Program-made: the position numbers and the translations under genes
Shown here: positions 1 to 9,100 of the stretch, piece after piece
Layout of the letters: each line of letters opens with the position of its first letter
How positions within the stretch are numbered: position 1 is the stretch's first letter
Assembly: GCA_009668975.1 (NCBI GenBank)
Contig: SBEG01000028.1
Span: 1-47,591, forward strand
Length of the DNA: 47,591 nt
Reading direction: 5' to 3'
From: Deltaproteobacteria bacterium
GTDB taxonomy: Bacteria > Desulfobacterota > Desulfuromonadia > Geobacterales > Geobacteraceae
Notes under the pieces: generated by a model
The model's input: only the letters and a program-made list of their open reading frames with translations
Database searches by the model: none
What the model was told of the DNA's origin: nothing

Positions 1-364
1 AGTACTTGGAGCATACAACAAAAACAAACCTTTATCCCCCCTGGATCATACAAGGTTTGGAGGGGGTTGCATGCGAAAAAATAACCGTTACATGGTAGCA
101 GTTATTTGGGACTTTACACCATGAAAGTGTACAATTGGTCCCCCGAGCCTTTGGATGGGCCCAGTTTGCGCTGATTGCTCAGTTGACAGCTTCACCCACC
201 CCTCAATCCCCTCCCGCTTGCGAGCCGAAGCGATTCAGCGCGTAGGCCCGTCAAGAGAGGGGAGCTAAATTCATGGCATTTTTGCTGATAATCAGTTAAT
301 CATCTGCCGGTGACTTCATCAATCCCGCTCTCGGGATTTTCCGAACTATCTGTAAGGAGTTTTT
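1..364. other. Leading intergenic region, no gene seen
   Basis: I see no convincing coding region here; the only ORF is an antisense one that overlaps the PadR gene start. The first 70 bases hold a pyrimidine-rich and a purine-rich stretch that could pair (C-run near 36-42, G-run near 60-66). A clean ribosome binding site (AAGGAG) lies just before the ATG at 365. I cannot place a confident promoter. Confidence 0.5.
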
Positions 365-772
365 ATGCCGCGAGGAAAATGCCGGCGTCACGCTGAAAAC
401 GTGCCAAGTACCTGCGGAATGGGCAATCTCTACCGTTTTGTGGAGCCGGTTGCGCTGCTGCTGCTCAAGACCAAGGGCAAAACTCACGGCTATGACCTGG
501 CGGGCGCCCTGAACGACTATGCCCTGAGCGATTCGCTCGTCGAGCCGGGAGCCCTTTACCGGACCCTACGCCGCCTGGAGGAAAACGGCTATGTCGTTTC
601 CGATTGGGATGTCAGCGGTGCGGGTCCGGCACGCAGGATCTACGAACTGACGCCCGCCGGAGAGAGCCATCTTCAGGAATGGGCGGAGGTGCTTGACCGG
701 CTTTCACAGTCACTTGGCAGGTTTGTGGTTGATGCGCGTACTTCAGCTGATGAGGTTCCTCACAACAGTTAG
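365..772 (+). CDS. PadR-like winged-helix transcriptional regulator
   Basis: A 135-residue protein. The core from about residue 20 to 115 has the PadR pattern: a helix rich in leucines (VALLLLKTKGKTHGYDLAG), then a GALYRTLRRLEENGYV recognition region and the wing leading to RRIYELTPAGE. PadR-family proteins are dimeric DNA-binding regulators. The N-terminus carries two cysteines (residues 6 and 18) among basic residues, which could bind a metal; that is inference. The start at 365 has an AAGGAG ribosome site seven bases upstream. It is followed after 16 bases by a histidine kinase on the same strand, so it is probably co-transcribed with the two-component pair and may respond to the same signal. 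The ligand is unknown. Confidence 0.8.
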   Translation: MPRGKCRRHAENVPSTCGMGNLYRFVEPVALLLLKTKGKTHGYDLAGALNDYALSDSLVEPGALYRTLRRLEENGYVVSDWDVSGAGPARRIYELTPAGESHLQEWAEVLDRLSQSLGRFVVDARTSADEVPHNS

Positions 773-788
773 GCCACCGGAAAATTCT

Positions 789-2045
789 ATGAAAGACCCA
801 CTGCGAAAAAATGACTTCCAGGCATCCTGGCTGCTTGGGGCAGGAATTTTTCTTTCCCTTCTCCTTGTCTGGTTTGCCGAGGTCCAATACCGGCAGGCTC
901 TTCCTGTTGCGGAAGAAAATCTTCGCGGGCTTTCCCTGTCTCTCTCCGCTGCCGTGGAAGCGCTGGTGGCGAAAGATCCCACTTTGTATTCCCTGCGGAA
1001 CTTCGCTACCAGGGATCTGGCCTATTTTGCGCTGCTTGATCGAAACGGAAATATCCTCTTCCATTCCAATAGTAACCTGATCGGCAGCCGTGTTGCCGAT
1101 CAGCGCTACACCCCGGTCTTTTCCGCGACAGAAACCGCTGCTCTGCGGACCACGCTTGGAACCGGCGAAGAAATCTACGAATCGAATGTGCCGGTTCATA
1201 CTAACGGTCAGGTGCTGGCACTTCGCCTGGCCTTGCATACCTATCGCTCCGATGCCGTAATCCGCCGGGCCCGGGCAAATGTGCTGGTCGTGTTTTCTCT
1301 GCTGGCGATCGCCTGGGTCATGGGGGTGCTCCTCTATCGATTTTCACGACGGGCCGAAGTGCACCGCCAGGAAATGTCCCGCCGCGAACGATTTGCCCAG
1401 TTGGGCGAGATGGGTGCCGCCCTTGCCCATGAGATTCGTAATCCCCTTTCCGGGATCAAAGGCTATGCGCAACTGCTTCTGGAAGATCCGCACTGCCCTG
1501 GCGGCGGAACCCCGGCAGCGTTGATCGTGGAAGAGTCGCTTCGTCTGGAACGGCTGGTGAACGACCTGCTCTCGTATGTTCGCACCCGCCCGCTTCCGCC
1601 GACTCCGGTTCAGGTTGCCGATGTCCTGCGTTGCTGCCTTGACATGGTTGCCCGCGATGCGGAGAACCAGTCCGTGCGCATAAGCGCCGAGCTCACTGAT
1701 GACCTTCTGGCAATGGGGGCCAGGGATGAACTGGAGCAGGTTTTTCTCAATCTGCTGCGAAATGCTTTGCAGGCCATGCCGGAGGGCGGCAGCCTCCAGG
1801 TTCGGCTGCAGCGGGGAAGAGGGACTGTTGTTGTCGAACTGCGGGATACGGGACATGGTATCCCGGTTGAAGACTGGACGCGGATTTTTACGCCTTTTAT
1901 GACTACCCGGGCCCGCGGCACCGGACTCGGGCTGGCAATCAGCAGGAAAATAATCGAAGAATGGGGCGGCAGTATCCGTATTGCCGACAGTTCACCTCGT
2001 GGAACAACCCTTGAAGTGACGCTTCCGCTCTCCCGGAAGAGCTGA
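789..2045 (+). CDS. Membrane sensor histidine kinase (NtrB/ZraS-like)
   Basis: A 418-residue kinase from the ATG at 789. An in-frame extension back to 693 overlaps the PadR gene and gives no sensible N-terminus, so I reject it. Order of parts: transmembrane helix about residues 13-31, a periplasmic sensing domain of about 140 residues, a second helix about 172-195, a dimerisation/phosphoacceptor helix with the H-box LAHEIRNPLSGIKGYAQ, then the ATPase domain with N-box (NLLRNALQAM), G1 (DTGHGI), F-box (FTPFMTT) and G2 (GTGLGLAI). It should autophosphorylate on the H-box histidine and pass the phosphate to the response regulator 34 bases downstream. The pairing with an NtrC-type partner resembles ZraS/AtoS-type kinases. 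The signal is not known. Confidence 0.9.
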   Translation: MKDPLRKNDFQASWLLGAGIFLSLLLVWFAEVQYRQALPVAEENLRGLSLSLSAAVEALVAKDPTLYSLRNFATRDLAYFALLDRNGNILFHSNSNLIGSRVADQRYTPVFSATETAALRTTLGTGEEIYESNVPVHTNGQVLALRLALHTYRSDAVIRRARANVLVVFSLLAIAWVMGVLLYRFSRRAEVHRQEMSRRERFAQLGEMGAALAHEIRNPLSGIKGYAQLLLEDPHCPGGGTPAALIVEESLRLERLVNDLLSYVRTRPLPPTPVQVADVLRCCLDMVARDAENQSVRISAELTDDLLAMGARDELEQVFLNLLRNALQAMPEGGSLQVRLQRGRGTVVVELRDTGHGIPVEDWTRIFTPFMTTRARGTGLGLAISRKIIEEWGGSIRIADSSPRGTTLEVTLPLSRKS

Positions 2046-2079
2046 AAGTTTAAGAAATATCTACAATCTGGAGCAACCG

Positions 2080-3420
2080 ATGGAACGAATTCTCGTCGTT
2101 GAAGATGATGCCACTTTCCGCGGTCTGTTGAAAACGATCCTTGCAGGAGAAGGCTACGAAGTTGTCGATGTCCCCACTGCCGAAAAGGCGCTGGCTCACT
2201 TGCGCAGCCAGGAATTCGACCTGGTGGTTTCCGATCTGAGGATGCCGGGAAAGAGCGGAATGGACCTCTTTCGGGAGACACGAAACTTCTTCGTACCGCC
2301 GCCATTTATTCTTTTGACTGCCTACGGCACCATCGAGGAGGCGGTCGATGCCATGAAAGAGGGTGCGGCCGACTTTCTTACCAAGCCGCTCAAAGATCCT
2401 GACGTGTTGCGAGCTTTGGCGAAGAAAATTCTAAACAACGGGCGCCGTGAAAGGGATTATTTGTCCCTGAAAGAGTTGGAGAATGCGGGACTCCCGCCAG
2501 AACGCCTGATCTTTGCCGGAAAATCGATGGAGGAGATCCGTCGGCTGGTTCGTGAGGTGGCGGGTACCGGCACAACCGTCATCATCTACGGTGAGAGCGG
2601 TACCGGCAAGGAACTGATCGCCCGGATGCTCCATCTCTTGAGTCCCCGCAGGGCCGCAAGTTTTATTCCGGTAAACTGCGCTTCGATTCCGGATTCCTTG
2701 CTGGAGAGCGAGTTGTTCGGTCACGAAAAGGGCGCTTTTACCGGTGCCGTGCAGGCGCGTCGCGGCAAGTTCGAACTTGCCCAGGGCGGGACGCTTTTTC
2801 TCGACGAAATAGGAGAGATGCCGCTGGCCCTCCAGGCCAAGCTGCTGCGGGTTCTCCAGGAGCGAACCTTCGAGAGGGTCGGCGGCAGCCGCGAAATACG
2901 GTCGGATGTCCGGGTGCTTGCCGCCACCAATCGTAATCTCGAAAAGGATGTTCGCGATGGGCTGTTTCGCGAGGACCTCTACTACCGTCTCCAGGTTTTT
3001 CCGGTCCAGCTGCCGCCGCTGCGCGAGCGACAGGATGCCATCGTTGTTCTTGCGGAGCATTTTGTCGGGCATTTCGCCCGGCTGACCGGAAAACGACTGC
3101 CGGGCATCACTCCCGAAGCGCTGACTTCACTGCAATCGTATCATTGGCCCGGCAATATCCGGGAATTGCAGAATGTCATCGAGAGAGCGGTAATTCTTGC
3201 CCGCGCGGATATTTCCCTTGCGGATCTGCCTGTTGCGCTGACGGTCCGCACGCTCGCAGGGAAGGAGCAGGGTGGTCTCAAGGAGCTGGAGCGGGAGGCA
3301 ATCCTCGCTGCCTTGCAGAGAACCGGCGGAAACCGGAGGATGGCAGCCGAGGAGCTGGGGCTTTCCCGCCGGACGCTCCAGTACCGGCTGAAAGAATACG
3401 GACTGATTGAGGATGATTGA
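2080..3420 (+). CDS. Sigma-54-dependent NtrC-family response regulator
   Basis: A 446-residue bacterial enhancer-binding protein with the full three-part layout. Receiver domain residues 1-120 with the acidic pocket (VVEDD) and the likely phosphorylated Asp52 (SDLRMPG). Central AAA+ domain about 140-375 with Walker A GESGTGKE and the GAFTGA loop that contacts sigma-54. C-terminal Fis-type helix-turn-helix about 405-446 (NRRMAAEELGLSRRTLQYRL). GAFTGA means it should open promoters recognised by sigma-54 RNA polymerase. Such a promoter motif is present 118 bases downstream of the stop, in front of the next gene, so the three envelope genes that follow are the likely targets. Confidence 0.95.
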   Translation: MERILVVEDDATFRGLLKTILAGEGYEVVDVPTAEKALAHLRSQEFDLVVSDLRMPGKSGMDLFRETRNFFVPPPFILLTAYGTIEEAVDAMKEGAADFLTKPLKDPDVLRALAKKILNNGRRERDYLSLKELENAGLPPERLIFAGKSMEEIRRLVREVAGTGTTVIIYGESGTGKELIARMLHLLSPRRAASFIPVNCASIPDSLLESELFGHEKGAFTGAVQARRGKFELAQGGTLFLDEIGEMPLALQAKLLRVLQERTFERVGGSREIRSDVRVLAATNRNLEKDVRDGLFREDLYYRLQVFPVQLPPLRERQDAIVVLAEHFVGHFARLTGKRLPGITPEALTSLQSYHWPGNIRELQNVIERAVILARADISLADLPVALTVRTLAGKEQGGLKELEREAILAALQRTGGNRRMAAEELGLSRRTLQYRLKEYGLIEDD

Positions 3421-3509
3421 TCCGAGCTGGTGCAGAAATTGCGCGCCTGGTGCGGCAGCTGCACTTCAAATACTGTGCTAATTCTTTGTTTTGTAAAAAT
3501 TTAACTGTG

Positions 3510-3524
3510 ATAACAGTATGTTAT
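3510..3524. promoter_or_regulatory. Palindrome upstream of sigma-54 promoter
   Basis: A perfect inverted repeat, ATAACA-GTA-TGTTAT, lies 13 bases before the -24 element at 3538. It could be a regulator site, although enhancer sites for NtrC-type proteins are usually further upstream. Function is inferred from position only. Confidence 0.35.
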
Positions 3525-3537
3525 GGTTAAGCTTTGC

Positions 3538-3554
3538 TTGGCATGGCAATTGTA
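3538..3554 (+). promoter_or_regulatory. Predicted sigma-54 (-24/-12) promoter
   Basis: TTGGCATGGCAATTGTA fits the -24/-12 consensus (TGGCAYR-N4-TTGCW) at all fixed positions except the -12 GC, which is GT here. It lies 44 bases upstream of the small secreted protein gene at 3598, leaving room for a transcription start near 3566 and a short leader. The gene immediately upstream encodes a GAFTGA-bearing activator, which supports the call. Confidence 0.6.
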
Positions 3555-3597
3555 ACTCCTTCAGCAGCAGCACAAACCCAAAGAAGGAGGAATTGTC

Positions 3598-3927
3598 ATG
3601 AGCAGCAGCAAATATGCAGTGTACGGAGTTGTCGCCTTGTGTGCCCTGGCATTGTCGGGTGAAGCATTCGCAGCAGGTGGCCAGAGAGCGCGTCTGCGGG
3701 ACGGGAGTTGTCTCAGGACTTCTACTTCCATGAAATCCCAGACAAAAACCCAGGTCCAAACGAATACCGAGAGTCGTCAGCAATTGCGTGATGGCTCCGG
3801 TGGCGGAGTGTCGGCAACAGGGTCGGCTGCAGGACAGGGGCGGATGAGGCAGTTGGGCCCCGGTGACGGTACCGGTAACGCGACCAGGCCGCTTGATGGC
3901 AGCGGGTACGGTTCTCCGGCTGAATGA
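3598..3927 (+). CDS. Small secreted Gly/Asp-rich protein, GPGDGTGN motif
   Basis: A 109-residue protein with a clear signal peptide (hydrophobic residues about 7-24, cleavage likely after AFA). The mature part is polar, low in hydrophobic residues and has recurring pieces: LRDGSC, LRDGSGGG, LGPGDGTGN and PLDGSGYGSP. I recall similar small exported proteins with GPGDGTGN...DGTGYG ends in this bacterial group, but I know of no assigned function. The Asp/Gly turns could bind calcium or another metal; that is speculation. The start has an excellent ribosome site (AGAAGGAGG). It is the first gene after the predicted sigma-54 promoter and so the leading candidate output of the two-component system. 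Confidence 0.75.
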   Translation: MSSSKYAVYGVVALCALALSGEAFAAGGQRARLRDGSCLRTSTSMKSQTKTQVQTNTESRQQLRDGSGGGVSATGSAAGQGRMRQLGPGDGTGNATRPLDGSGYGSPAE

Positions 3928-3976
3928 TCAAGGTGTTTCCGCTTGGAAACTTGGCTGATGGATGGATGAGGAGCAG

Positions 3977-4489
3977 ATGAGGACAGGCCGTTTTCTATTT
4001 TTCTTGTTGTTTCTGGGGGCTGGAGCACTTTTTCAGCCCTCGTTTTCCCAAGCCTTTTGGGGCTTTGGGGATGACACTGTGCAGGACAGAAGCGGCCTTG
4101 ACTTTGATCGCGGCTATGACCGGAATACCGAAACCACCGTACGGGGAAAGGTTGTCTCCGTTGAGCGGGGTGAGGGAAGTGGCCTTGTGGTGATTGTCCT
4201 CAGCCAGGCGGGCGGGGACCTTTCGGTGGTGGCGGCCCCTGCCTGGTACTGGTCGGATGGCGGGATCTCCGTGAAGCCCAATGACGAACTGGTCGTCACC
4301 GGGTCAAAGGCCCAGGGGAAAGACGGGAAAATCTATCTCATCAGCCGCGTGATTACCAATCAAAGCGACAGCGACACCGTTACCCTGCGGAATGAATCCG
4401 GAAAACCGGCCTGGCATGGCGGCACGCGGATGAGGGGCGGGGCTGGCGGTTTTCAGCACCGCATGGGCGGTGGAGGGAGGAGAAGGTGA
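3977..4489 (+). CDS. Exported OB-fold-like protein
   Basis: About 170 residues from the ATG at 3977, which has a GAGGAG site just upstream; an earlier in-frame ATG at 3962 would add five acidic residues in front of the signal peptide. A hydrophobic signal segment (residues about 5-25, ending SFSQAFW) is followed by a beta-rich domain that starts TTVRGKVVSVERGEG and continues with alternating hydrophobic strands (LVVIVLSQ, LSVVAAPAWYW, DELVVTGSKA). This resembles periplasmic OB-fold proteins. The tail is glycine, arginine and histidine rich. Its stop overlaps the start of the barrel gene by four bases, so the two are translationally coupled. The role is unknown; a periplasmic binding or assembly factor for its neighbours is a guess. 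Confidence 0.65.
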   Translation: MRTGRFLFFLLFLGAGALFQPSFSQAFWGFGDDTVQDRSGLDFDRGYDRNTETTVRGKVVSVERGEGSGLVVIVLSQAGGDLSVVAAPAWYWSDGGISVKPNDELVVTGSKAQGKDGKIYLISRVITNQSDSDTVTLRNESGKPAWHGGTRMRGGAGGFQHRMGGGGRRR

Positions 4490-5331
4490 GAAATGTCCTG
4501 GGACGTTCAGTTACACAGTTTTTCATAGCAGGGAGTTTGTTTCTGGCTGCGACGGCCGCTGCCGCTGATTTCAGGGTTTCCGCCGGTCTCGGGGTAGAGT
4601 TTGCCACGGGCGATTACGGTATCGGCCTGACCACCGATTCCGTTACTGTTCCCTTGACTATCGATGTCTATCCGACGAAACGTCTCGAGTTTGAACTGGT
4701 GGTCCCGTACCTCTACCAGAGCAACAGCAGTACCACTTTTGCCGGTGGGGTACGATTCGGCCGGAACGGCGCCGGCGGCCGTTTCCTCGGGAACGGAGCG
4801 AACGGCAACGGTGCCGGCGGATCTGCCGTCATTGATGAGAGCCGCTCAGAGAGTGGACTTGGGAATATCTCGCTGAAGAGCGGTTATGTGGTTCTCGAAG
4901 AAGGGGAAGTTGCACCGCAACTGAAACCGATCGTCTATGTTGAATTTCCGACTGCCGATAAGGACAAAGGGCTTGGAACCGGCGAATTTGTGACCGGCCT
5001 CGGTCTGGCGGTGGACAAGTGGTTCGGCAACTGGCGGCCCTACTTTGAGGGCATCTATAATTTTCAGGGTTCTTCCGATCTTTATGCCTTGAAGGACTTC
5101 TTTTCTTACGAGGCAGGGGTGAACTGGCAAATGACGGATCGTTTCCTGTCGAATGCCGCCCTGCTCGGGGCAACAAAGCCGGTGGAGGGTGCCTCCGATC
5201 TTTTGGAGGCGAGGCTGAAGCTGGCCTACCGTTTGTCCGCCAAGTCGCATTTTGAAGGATATCTGGCGGCCGGGCTTACCGACGGCAGTCCTGATTTCGG
5301 GGCTGGAGTGGCGGCCTTCTATACCTTCTGA
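4486..5331 (+). CDS. Outer-membrane beta-barrel, transporter-like
   Basis: 281 residues starting at a GTG that overlaps the previous stop (GTGA); a very strong purine-rich ribosome site lies upstream. Signal peptide about residues 1-27 (ending ATAAAADF). The rest alternates strands and turns, with features of the family once called MetA-pathway of phenol degradation porins: VTVPLTIDVYPTKRLEFELVVPYLY, SGLGNISLKSGYV and a C-terminal aromatic residue (AFYTF) typical of barrel insertion signals. A Gly/Asn/Ala-rich loop (about 88-110) echoes the composition of the small secreted protein. It probably forms an outer-membrane channel or sensor barrel. A terminator follows at 5366. Confidence 0.75.
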   Translation: MRNVLGRSVTQFFIAGSLFLAATAAAADFRVSAGLGVEFATGDYGIGLTTDSVTVPLTIDVYPTKRLEFELVVPYLYQSNSSTTFAGGVRFGRNGAGGRFLGNGANGNGAGGSAVIDESRSESGLGNISLKSGYVVLEEGEVAPQLKPIVYVEFPTADKDKGLGTGEFVTGLGLAVDKWFGNWRPYFEGIYNFQGSSDLYALKDFFSYEAGVNWQMTDRFLSNAALLGATKPVEGASDLLEARLKLAYRLSAKSHFEGYLAAGLTDGSPDFGAGVAAFYTF

Positions 5332-5365
5332 GGTAAGCCGGTATTCGAAACCTTACCACCCCTTG

Positions 5366-5415
5366 CCCCTCCTACCAGAAGTAGGCGCTTTTAAGCGAAA
5401 TAGGAGGGGTATTTT
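5366..5415 (+). terminator. Rho-independent terminator of the envelope operon
   Basis: CCCCTCCTA (5366-5374) pairs perfectly with TAGGAGGGG (5401-5409), with a small inner GCGCTTTTAAGCG hairpin, followed by TATTTTT. It ends the operon that begins at 3598. Confidence 0.85.
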
Positions 5416-5559
5416 TGTCGCTTGTAAGCTGGTGCCGTGCGAGTATCTATTATGCAGAAGAATTCGTGCACGACTGCCACGTCAACAAGGTACCCTGCGG
5501 TGATTGTTTCTCAACTGCCTGCAGTAAGGAAATCACGTAGGGGCGCGGATAACGTGCCC

Positions 5560-5985
5560 CTACTGCGTAATCACCAGAAACCGGTCGTCGAGGTATTTTT
5601 CGAGGAGCGGTTTTACTTCCTTCCAGAAAAGTCCGCCTCCGCCGCAGCCGGGGCGCGGGACGACCACCATTACCCAGCCTTTTGTATCAGCCAACTCCAC
5701 CAGCTCTTTTGTGGATCTTTCGATGAGTCTCAGGTCAGGATTTTCGTAGGGAGAATGCTCGACCGGAAAATTCACGATTCCATCACCGAGATCATGTACA
5801 TGATTTCCCTGTTCGGTCAGCAATGTCCCGAGCCTTGCGGCAAGGCCGGGTATTCTTTCTCCCGCCTCGCGGGCACAACCATTGCCAAGCACCGCCTTAC
5901 CACTTTTCGCTACCAGACCGTTGGTGGTTACGGCAATTATTGCCGTGCCGAAATACTCCCAGAGATTTCCTTGGATTTCTATCAT
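5560..5985 (-). CDS. Macro-domain-like protein (ADP-ribose phosphatase type)
   Basis: About 141 residues from the ATG at 5985 (MIEIQGN); an in-frame extension to 6060 has no good start context. The fold signature is that of macro domains: MIEIQGNLWEYFG first strand, then IIAVTTNGLVAKSGKAVLG, and late VVVPRPGCGGGGLFW, which matches the glycine-rich phosphate loop (PRPGCGNGG) of the ADP-ribose-1''-phosphate phosphatase-like group. These proteins bind or hydrolyse ADP-ribose derivatives in the cytoplasm. It stands alone, convergent with the barrel operon and divergent from the large kinase. No toxin (DarT-like) gene is adjacent, so a role in tRNA-splicing by-product or ADP-ribose clearance is as likely as toxin reversal. 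Confidence 0.65.
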   Translation of the reverse strand: MIEIQGNLWEYFGTAIIAVTTNGLVAKSGKAVLGNGCAREAGERIPGLAARLGTLLTEQGNHVHDLGDGIVNFPVEHSPYENPDLRLIERSTKELVELADTKGWVMVVVPRPGCGGGGLFWKEVKPLLEKYLDDRFLVITQ

Positions 5986-6160
5986 GGTAATTTTCTTTGC
6001 TGATAAAGTTTTAATTTGATGGGTTAACGATATACTTGTTCGATACCTGTGGCGGTTCAACAGTGTCTTCTCTCAGGGAAATTCCCGGCTGCTTTTCCCT
6101 GCAATGATCCCGTATTTTTCCGGCAGAGTCAATCCACCATCGGGAGAGAAACAATTTTCC

Positions 6161-9100
6161 ATGAAATCAAGAAGAGATTTTTACCATATTAATTGGCCTC
6201 TGATTGCTGCCTTCGGCCTGCTGATCGTGACTATCCTGGTGACGGGATACTTTTTCTACGCTGACCAGCGCAAGGCGGTAACGCAGGAAAGATTCGACGA
6301 TCTGTCCGCCATTGCTGATCTGAAGGTCAATCAGCTCGCCAGGTGGCGTGCCGAGCGGCTGCAGGATGCCGAATATTTCAGGGATAACCTCGAGTTCGTC
6401 AAAAGTGTCCGGCGCGTTGCAAGCCAGCCAGCTTCGATCCAGGGGCGTCAGGAGCTGCAGCGCTGGCTTGCTCCGCTACTGAAAAATCCGGAATATCGCT
6501 TCGTTGCCCTGCTCGATGCCCAGGGCAAGGAACTGGTGCGTGCCGGCGCTTCGGGGGATACCGTCGGGCCAATCTCCCGGAACTACATCCGCAGGGCACA
6601 TGAAACCGGCAGTGTTTTTGTCTCAGATTTCCATTACGGGGAACAGAGCCATATTCATCTTGATATCCCGGTGCCCCTTTCCCTGCCAAACGGCCCGTAT
6701 CAGGTTACCGTTGGTAGCCTGTTGCTCCGTATTGACCCGTTTCAGATTCTCTACCCGCTTGTGCAGTCCTGGCCCAGCTCGCGCAGAATAGCGGAAACGC
6801 TCCTGGTGCGACGAGCTGGCAATGACGTGCTGGTTCTTAACGAACTCCGTTACCGCAAGGGCACAGCACTGGTTCTGCGCCTGCCGGCCAGTCAATCGGG
6901 TGATGTCTCGGCAAAGGTGATCCAGGGAAAGAGCGGAACTTACCAAGGCAATGACTACCGGGGGCTGCCGGTTCTGGCTGCTGCCCGGCAGGTGGAAGGT
7001 TTCTCCTGGATCCTCGTCGCAAAGATTGACCGGGAGGAATTGCTGAACCCGCTTAAAAACCGGTCCCGGTTTATGCTTGCGGTGATTCTGCTGCTGATTC
7101 TTTCCGTTGGCTTGCTGGTGGGGGTGTATTGGCGGCACCAGCGTGCCCGCTACTATCGGGATCTATACCGGGAAGAACATGCGCGACGGCTCCTTATGGA
7201 CCGGGTTGAGTACCTGACCCGCAATGCCAATGACATCATTCTCTTGCTTGACGGCGGTTTTCGCGTCCTTGAGGCAAACGAAAAAGCGTCGGAGGTTTAC
7301 GGCTTTTCACGCGAGGAATTGACCCGCCTCGGCCTTGGGGACCTGCGCTGCGCTGGCGTGCTGCCGGACCTGGCTGAGCGGATGGCTCAGGTGAAAGATG
7401 CCGGCGGACTGGTATTTGAAAGCAGCCACTGCCGCAAGGACGGCAGCAGTTTTCCGGTGGAGAGCAGTATCCGTTACCTGGAGATAGATGGACGGCCTTT
7501 CTATCAGGCAATTATCCGGGATATCAGCGAACGGAAAAAAGCCGAAGCGCGCATTGAGCGGTTGTCTCACATGTACCAGGTTCTCAGCCAGGTCAATCGC
7601 TGTATCGTTATAACCAAGGACAGGACTGCGCTCATCGTTTCAATTTGCCGGACGATTGTTGAGAACGGCAGGTTCCGGATGGCCTGGGTCGGTTGTGTGG
7701 ACGAAGCAACCGGGCGGGTGGTTCCGCTTGGCAAGTTCGGGACTGATGACGGCTATCTTGAGTGGCTGAATGTTTCGGCAGAGGATGTCCCCGAAGGTCA
7801 GGGGCCGGCCGGCAGGGCGGTTCGCGAAAAGCGGCACTTTATCTGCCAGGATATCGCTGTTGATTCGATCATGAAACCGTGGCGCGAGAAAGCGCTGGCC
7901 CGCGGCTACCTTGCTTGCGCCGCTTTCCCGCTCTCTATTGCTGAAAAGAGTGCCGGAGTTCTTACTGTCTATGCCCCTGAGCCGGATTTTTTCGACGACG
8001 AAATTGTTTCGCTGCTCGATGAACTTGCTTCGAATCTGTCGCATGCGCTGGGGTCACTCGAGAGGGACGAAGCCCTGGAAACGAGCCGCAAGCGGCTGCT
8101 CTTTGCCTTGAAATCGTCCGCTATGGGTGCCTGGGATTGGAACCTGGCGGATGACAGTTACCTTTGCGACGATTTCATGCACGCGTTGCTCGGACAGCAA
8201 CCGGGTGAGTTTTCTTGTCGCTTCGAGGATTTTATGCAACTGGTTCATCCCTTTGACCGGGAAAGGGTCCGGCAGGAATTGAAGTATATTCTGGCTGCCG
8301 GCTCCGACTATGAAAGCAAATATCAGATGGTTTGGCCGGATGGCACCATTCATCACCTACATGCAAAAGGCCGGGTCTATCGTGATGAGCTGGGGACCCC
8401 AGTCCGGCTGGCCGGTGTGTCCTGGGACATTAGCGACAGCATGCAGAAAACCCTCCAGCAGCAACAGCAGAAAGAGCTTCTCCAGACAATGATGGATACC
8501 ATACCGGTGATGATTTGCTATTTCGATACCGATGGCTGTCTGAAGTGGGCAAACAGCGAGTGGGATAAAATCGTGGGTTGGTCGCTGCTGGACCTGAATC
8601 CTGAGGAGATAATGGAAAAATGTTGTCCCGACGCCGCGGATCGAAACCGCATGCTGGAGTTTTTCAGTGCTGCCAGCGGGGACTGGGCCGACTTCAGCAT
8701 GTGCTCCCGTACCGGCGCCGATCTGCAAACGACCTGGGCGGCAGTGAAACTATCCGATGAAACGATCTTTGCCATCGGAAAGGATATCAGCGAACGCGCC
8801 AGGGACAGGGATGAAATAATGAGACTGAATGCCGGGCTGGAAGTGCGGGTGCGGGAGCGGACCGAACAGTTGGAGGAGGCAAACCGCGACTTGGAGTCGT
8901 TTTCCTATTCCGTTTCCCATGATCTGCGTGCGCCACTGCGAGCCGTCAAGGGTTTTGTGAATATATTGAAGGACCAACATGGCAAAGACCTCCGTCAGGA
9001 GGGTCTTCAGCTTGTCGGCAAGATCGTCGATAGTACGGATAGAATGGCCAGATTGATCTCGGATCTGCTTTCCTTCTCCAAGGTTGGCCGGACTGAGATT

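Noticed and set aside
241..275. TGGCATTTTTGCTG as a sigma-54 promoter before the PadR gene
   Set aside because: The GG-to-GC spacing is seven bases instead of the ten required.
693..788. Longer N-terminus of the first histidine kinase
   Set aside because: It overlaps the PadR gene and lacks a ribosome site; the ATG at 789 starts the first membrane helix properly.
5437..6003. Long plus-strand ORF opposite the macro-domain gene
   Set aside because: The minus-strand frame has clear family motifs; this one is its shadow.
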